Shown: piece by piece, positions 7,749 to 10,993 of the stretch
Layout: each line of letters starts with the position of its first letter
How positions within the stretch are numbered: position 1 is the first letter of the stretch
DNA from: Proteiniphilum sp. UBA4977
GTDB taxonomy: Bacteria; Bacteroidota; Bacteroidia; Bacteroidales; Dysgonomonadaceae
Direction of reading: 5' to 3'
DNA: 10,993 bases
Assembly: GCA_002398565.1 (NCBI GenBank)
Contig: DGZP01000070.1
Coordinates: 1-10,993, forward strand
Program-made: the position numbers and the translations under genes
Notes under the pieces: model-generated
Database searches by the model: none
Told to the model about the DNA's origin: nothing
What the model saw: only the letters and a program-made list of their open reading frames with translations

Positions 7749-9149
7749 TCAAATTTTCCAGGGTTCTCTATACTCGTAGGAGAGGTAGCTATTCGCCTCG
7801 TTGCAATTGGTGAAACGTTCCTTTAGCCCATCCCACTCAAGTCGCTTGCGGGTTTGCATAGCGATGGTACCCAGGTGTGCCAGTGTCGTGGAGCGGTGAC
7901 CAATCTCAAGCGTTGCGGAAGGTTGTTCACGCGATTTCACGCAGTCAAGGAAGTTGCGGATATGACTGGTGGTACTGTCCTTGTAACTGTTTCCAATTGC
8001 CGGGTTATCTTTTTTCAGGTTGTATTCTTCCGCCTGTATTAACTCTTTCCAGGTCTGAAATTGTCCCGCCTTTGCCGGCACGATCTTGTAGTCGTTCTCT
8101 CCTGTGTAGAGGGTACCGTTTGTGCCGCGTAACTCCAGGAACCCAAAAGGGATGAACGAGCCACTACTGGTCTCCAGGATACTGATGGTCACCAGGATCC
8201 CGGAACCGAACTCATAGGTGACATGCATGGTGTCGGGGATGGTGCGGTCGTCGTCTATCACGAACTTGCCACCATGGGCGCTGACAGCAATGGGTGCCTC
8301 CTCGTCGATCAGCCAGCGAATCAAATCCAGGTAGTGGATACCGTTGTTGGAAATCTGGTTAGCATAATCCTCCCACCAGCGGAACATGTAGGGAGCAATG
8401 TTGTACTGGTAAGGTCTGTAACTCCTGGGGCCAAGCCACATGTCCCAGTTGAAGTTACTCGGGGGGGGCTCACTCTCCTGTTTACCGATGCCGTTTGGGA
8501 ACATGTTGCTCACGTGACATGCCTGGGCGAAAGTAATTTTCCCGATCTTTCCAGCGGGGATCTCTCCCGCCAGCTTCTGGAAAGTGGGTGCTGAACGTCG
8601 GTTCAGGCCCACCGATACGATCTGCTTGCTCTTGTTGCCAATCTCCACCATTTTCCTACCCTCGGCGATCGTCTTGGACAAGGGTTTCTCCACGTAAACA
8701 TCCTTGCCTGCCTGGATGGAATCGATCGTCTGCAAGGCATGCCAGTGATCAGGAGTGGATATGCAAACCGCGTCAATCGATTTATCTTCCAGCAACTTCC
8801 TGTAGTCTTCGAACTGCTTCACACTCCTGGGGAAATTCTCACCCATCTTGGGAATGCGTCCGATCTCTTTGATATAGCGAGGTTCAACTTGCGAATAGTC
8901 ACGTATTACATAGGGCTTGTAGACGTCACACAAGGCTGCCACCTCACAGTCGGGTTGTGCCATGAACCCATGCAAAAGTTGGCTGCCACGGTTGCCCACG
9001 CCAATAAACCCAGTGCGAACACGATCGTTGGCCCCCATGATCCTGTTGTCACGATCCACGATGGGAAAACCTTTCTGGCCAATGGTTACCCCCGCGATCG
9101 CCAAGGATGACCTCTTCAAAAATTCTCGTCTGGTTTTCTTGCTTTCCAT
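7749..9149 (-). CDS. Tat-exported Gfo/Idh/MocA family NAD(P)-dependent oxidoreductase
   Basis: The 466-residue product starts with a twin-arginine signal (TRREFLKRS, residues 6-14, then a hydrophobic stretch), so it should be exported folded with its cofactor. The Rossmann domain shows VRTGFIGVGNRG (GxGxxG at 50-55), STPDHWH (131-137) and the family signature EKP (154-156, K155). The C-terminal alpha/beta domain has NNGIHYLDLIRW (H272, D275), and the tail ends in YEYREPWKI, typical of this secreted Bacteroidetes/Planctomycetes subgroup. Family members oxidise or reduce sugar or cyclitol carbons; some exported relatives act on glycosides by transient oxidation. Four residues before H272, where inositol dehydrogenase has a catalytic Asp, this protein has Asn (N268). 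The GH109 label is not supported because that group's signature around EKP differs. It follows the enolase-superfamily gene after 10-11 bases, so the two are almost certainly cotranscribed. The substrate is unknown. Confidence 0.9.
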   Translation of the reverse strand: MESKKTRREFLKRSSLAIAGVTIGQKGFPIVDRDNRIMGANDRVRTGFIGVGNRGSQLLHGFMAQPDCEVAALCDVYKPYVIRDYSQVEPRYIKEIGRIPKMGENFPRSVKQFEDYRKLLEDKSIDAVCISTPDHWHALQTIDSIQAGKDVYVEKPLSKTIAEGRKMVEIGNKSKQIVSVGLNRRSAPTFQKLAGEIPAGKIGKITFAQACHVSNMFPNGIGKQESEPPPSNFNWDMWLGPRSYRPYQYNIAPYMFRWWEDYANQISNNGIHYLDLIRWLIDEEAPIAVSAHGGKFVIDDDRTIPDTMHVTYEFGSGILVTISILETSSGSFIPFGFLELRGTNGTLYTGENDYKIVPAKAGQFQTWKELIQAEEYNLKKDNPAIGNSYKDSTTSHIRNFLDCVKSREQPSATLEIGHRSTTLAHLGTIAMQTRKRLEWDGLKERFTNCNEANSYLSYEYREPWKI

Positions 9150-9160
9150 AACCGGTATGA

Positions 9161-10609
9161 TTATTTCTGTTTGTTAAATAACTCTTCGTAATGAGGAATG
9201 GGGTCAAAAATCCCACCACCTTGCTGATAATAATTCTTTGTCGTTTGGTAGAACCCTTTCTTAACCTTTCTCCAACTGCTTCTGTAAAAAGGAGTTCGTT
9301 GTTCCATGCTATCCCAGTTCAGGTAATTCTGGTGTCCGTTGCTTTCCATTAGCCCGATGGTACCGATCCCGGGAAAGGGTTTCAAACGTGCAGCGATGTT
9401 CTTGTTCCACTCCACCAACACCGGGTTAACGGTTAAGTCGGCACAGAAGCAGGGTACCGAACGTTCGGTGGCTGCCTTGGCGATCTTCAATGTCATGCTT
9501 AGTGTTTTGGCAATAGGTTTCAGTGCTACTGCCCTGTATCCCATCTCTATCCGTTCTACCGTATCCAGGTCGGTATGTGCGGTTTCATCTGCAGCCAGCC
9601 GCACCGGTATGTCGGTGACATCGATCGTCATTTGCTCGGGAAAGGGCTCCTCTACAATAGCAATCTGATCAAATGCGCCAATCTTGCGCGCGTGATCCAG
9701 GAAACGCAAAAAGGTCTCCTTGCTCTCGTAGCGGCCGTTGGCATCAAAATAGTAAGGCAGTTTACCCGACTCGGTGTGAAGGGTGCGAAAATCCTTCAAC
9801 ACATCGTGGATCTCGGTTAACCGATCCATGTCTTTTTGCAACATCTCGGCTTGCGTCCCCGGCTGCCCAATCTTGATCTTCATGAAAAAAAATCCATCCT
9901 GAGCTTCCGCAAGAATCTCCGAAGGTTTCACATTATAGGAAATCAGCGGGATGGCTGCCACCTTCTCATGTTTTTCAGAGAGCGTAGCCTGATATGCATC
10001 GGGTATGAGTTGATCAAAATCACGAATGCCGTATTCCTTGGCATATAGCAACCAGAGCGCATTGTCAACAGAGACCAGCGCATTCAAAGCGAAGGTCTTT
10101 CGCAGTGAAGTGTTACCGGTGATCTTGACACCTTGACGGTAGATCTCCTCGTAGAGCGAATCGATCAGCTCCATCGGTGAAGTGTAGGTGCTGCCCCGCA
10201 ACAGTTGAAGTGCTCTCTCGGTGAGCAGGTACATGAGTGCGTTGCCACCACTCTCGGTATAGGTGGAGAAAATCTCTGCATCGGACCACAACACGCTTTG
10301 TGTTCCCAGTCCAATGGCATGATGCCCAGACGATGCCTTCAGGTAGCTTACCGATTGCCATAATTCAGATAAGTAGCCACCTTTGAAGCCAAAGGATGCA
10401 CGTAATGGCTCCCGCTCAAAACAGGTATCCACATCCTCGATTTTGATCGATTTCAATCGTGTCCTCCCGGCAATCATCTCATCTTTAAATACTCCCCTGT
10501 TTCGACTGTTCATGCTAATAATGGGTGATTGATAGAAGTATAAACCTCCCAATGAAAGGAGACTCTTCTTGAGGAAATCGCGTCGGCTCTTGGCATCCAT
10601 TTCTGACAT
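9161..10609 (-). CDS. Tat-exported enolase-superfamily enzyme (mandelate racemase/muconate lactonizing type)
   Basis: The 482-residue product has a twin-arginine signal (SRRDFLKKS, residues 8-16). It then shows an enolase-type capping domain and a (beta/alpha)7beta barrel with the expected ligands in order: KIK (K244, K246) on strand 2, metal ligands D289 (FDANGRY), E320 (VEEPFPE) and D341 (AADET), and K364 (LKPIAKT) on strand 6. Lysines at both ends place it with the MLE/dipeptide-epimerase subgroup, whose members abstract a proton alpha to a carboxylate for epimerisation, dehydration or cycloisomerisation. The DxD motif typical of dipeptide epimerases near strand 8 is not obvious, so an acid-sugar or other carboxylate substrate is equally possible. 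Its length exceeds cytoplasmic relatives (~350-370 residues) because of the signal and an enlarged N-terminal region. Met4 (10600) is an alternative start. It is first in a two-gene unit with the oxidoreductase. Confidence 0.87.
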   Translation of the reverse strand: MSEMDAKSRRDFLKKSLLSLGGLYFYQSPIISMNSRNRGVFKDEMIAGRTRLKSIKIEDVDTCFEREPLRASFGFKGGYLSELWQSVSYLKASSGHHAIGLGTQSVLWSDAEIFSTYTESGGNALMYLLTERALQLLRGSTYTSPMELIDSLYEEIYRQGVKITGNTSLRKTFALNALVSVDNALWLLYAKEYGIRDFDQLIPDAYQATLSEKHEKVAAIPLISYNVKPSEILAEAQDGFFFMKIKIGQPGTQAEMLQKDMDRLTEIHDVLKDFRTLHTESGKLPYYFDANGRYESKETFLRFLDHARKIGAFDQIAIVEEPFPEQMTIDVTDIPVRLAADETAHTDLDTVERIEMGYRAVALKPIAKTLSMTLKIAKAATERSVPCFCADLTVNPVLVEWNKNIAARLKPFPGIGTIGLMESNGHQNYLNWDSMEQRTPFYRSSWRKVKKGFYQTTKNYYQQGGGIFDPIPHYEELFNKQK

Positions 10610-10664
10610 AATGTAACTTCACACAAGTTCGTAAGTGATCCCATGCATACTAAACATTTTACTA

Positions 10665-10672
10665 CAAACTTA
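10665..10672 (-). promoter_or_regulatory. -7 box (TAnnTTTG) for the enolase/oxidoreductase operon
   Basis: Read on the minus strand, TAAGTTTG matches the Bacteroidota -7 consensus exactly, about 55 bases before the ATG at 10609, giving a leader of roughly 50 bases. A T-rich stretch (CCTTTT) lies about 16-20 bases further upstream where the -33 element is expected, but the match is weak. The sequence TTTAAGTT around the box is repeated 15-16 bases upstream (TTTTAAGTTG), which could be a paired operator or coincidence. Confidence 0.45.
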
Positions 10673-10752
10673 AACAATTGACAACTTAAAAGGTGGCAGT
10701 TCCCGCACAGGTCACCTCATAAAGCGAAAAATAAAAATAAGCCTTGGACAAT

Positions 10753-10779
10753 TTCAAAAACCTGCAGCAGGCTTTTGAA
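10753..10779. repeat. 27-nt near-perfect palindrome (terminator-like or operator)
   Basis: TTCAAAAACCTGC (10753-10765), a single central A, then GCAGGCTTTTGAA (10767-10779) form 13-base arms with one mismatch. As RNA it folds into a stem of about 12 positions with a CAG loop; A-runs and T-runs on opposite arms make it readable from both sides. It could end transcription coming from the right (minus strand) or be a dimer-binding operator about 80 bases above the enolase operon -7 box. Confidence 0.5.
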
Positions 10780-10970
10780 CGAGATCCAGAAATCAAACAC
10801 TGTGACTTAGTATGAAAATTCAACAATCAGAACTACAAGAAACCGTCATTGCCAAAGTGATATATAAATCTGAATCGAAATACCTCTATATCCTTAACTT
10901 AATGAATGAGGGATACACAAGGAGATACCCCCTCCTTTAGTCGTTGGAAAATAAAGGGTGCAATCACTTT

Positions 10971-10993
10971 TGTAGTGACCCCAAAAAGTTGGA
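10971..10993. mobile_element. probable terminal inverted repeat of an IS3-family element (cut by window end)
   Basis: The last 23 bases, TGTAGTGACCCCAAAAAGTT then GGA, begin with TG and resemble the ends of IS3-family (IS150-group) elements, which often read TGTANTGACCCCAAAAAGTT. Only one end is visible, so the transposase, orientation and target duplication cannot be checked here. Confidence 0.4.

Larger units (their letters stand above)
10610..10970. other. intergenic region upstream of the enolase-superfamily gene
   Basis: No convincing gene is present. A 42-codon + strand frame (10812-10940, starting MKIQQSELQETVIAKV) has an ATG but no ribosome site and no recognisable family. The stretch holds the likely promoter of the minus-strand operon (10665-10672), a strong palindrome (10753-10779), and a short hairpin AAGGAG/CTCCTT at 10919-10937. 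Confidence 0.55.

Noticed and set aside
8223..8594. 123-codon + strand frame
   Set aside because: Antisense shadow of the Gfo/Idh/MocA gene, whose motifs are all intact.
10812..10940. 42-codon + strand frame
   Set aside because: Start codon present, but no ribosome site, no known family and a hairpin overlapping its end; insufficient support for a gene.

Overview
The window reads as a chromosomal accessory region from a Bacteroidota bacterium, most likely a Bacteroidales or Dysgonomonadaceae-like glycan degrader. The grounds are the gene families (DUF4434, DUF5040-type SGNH protein, CE6 esterase, Tat-exported Gfo/Idh/MocA and enolase-superfamily enzymes, PorT-like barrel protein), TAnnTTTG-type -7 boxes, weak Shine-Dalgarno sites and a Bacteroidetes-style lipoprotein signal. 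The genus is a guess.

Layout. Bases 2-106 hold the end of an unrecognised + strand reading frame entering from the left. Bases ~260-840 hold no intact gene but carry what looks like a decayed minus-strand gene broken by stops and frameshifts. A + strand gene (992-2242) encodes a secreted two-part protein ending in an outer-membrane beta-barrel. It converges on a long minus-strand cluster that fills the rest of the window. In transcription order (right to left) the cluster has two parts: (a) an enolase-superfamily protein (10609-9161) and a Gfo/Idh/MocA oxidoreductase (9149-7749), ten bases apart, both with twin-arginine signals; (b) after a ~525 bp gap holding a short gene remnant and an orphan-looking + strand promoter, a DUF4434 lipoprotein (7223-5583), a DUF5040/SGNH-like secreted protein (5528-4755) and a DUF4434-CE6 esterase fusion (4716-2365), closely spaced like an operon. 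The right end (10610-10993) is intergenic, with a promoter for the enolase gene, a 27-nt near-perfect palindrome and, in the last 23 bases, what looks like the tip of an IS3-family insertion sequence.

How the genes may work together (inference): all five cluster products are exported. Two putative TIM-barrel glycosidases of one family, two different SGNH-type hydrolases, a sugar-type oxidoreductase and a sugar-acid-type enolase-superfamily enzyme suggest stepwise breakdown of an O-acetylated (or otherwise esterified) glycan in the periplasm or at the cell surface. No SusC/SusD pair, sensor or sulfatase is visible, so this is at most the enzyme arm of a polysaccharide utilization locus. The substrate cannot be named from the sequence.
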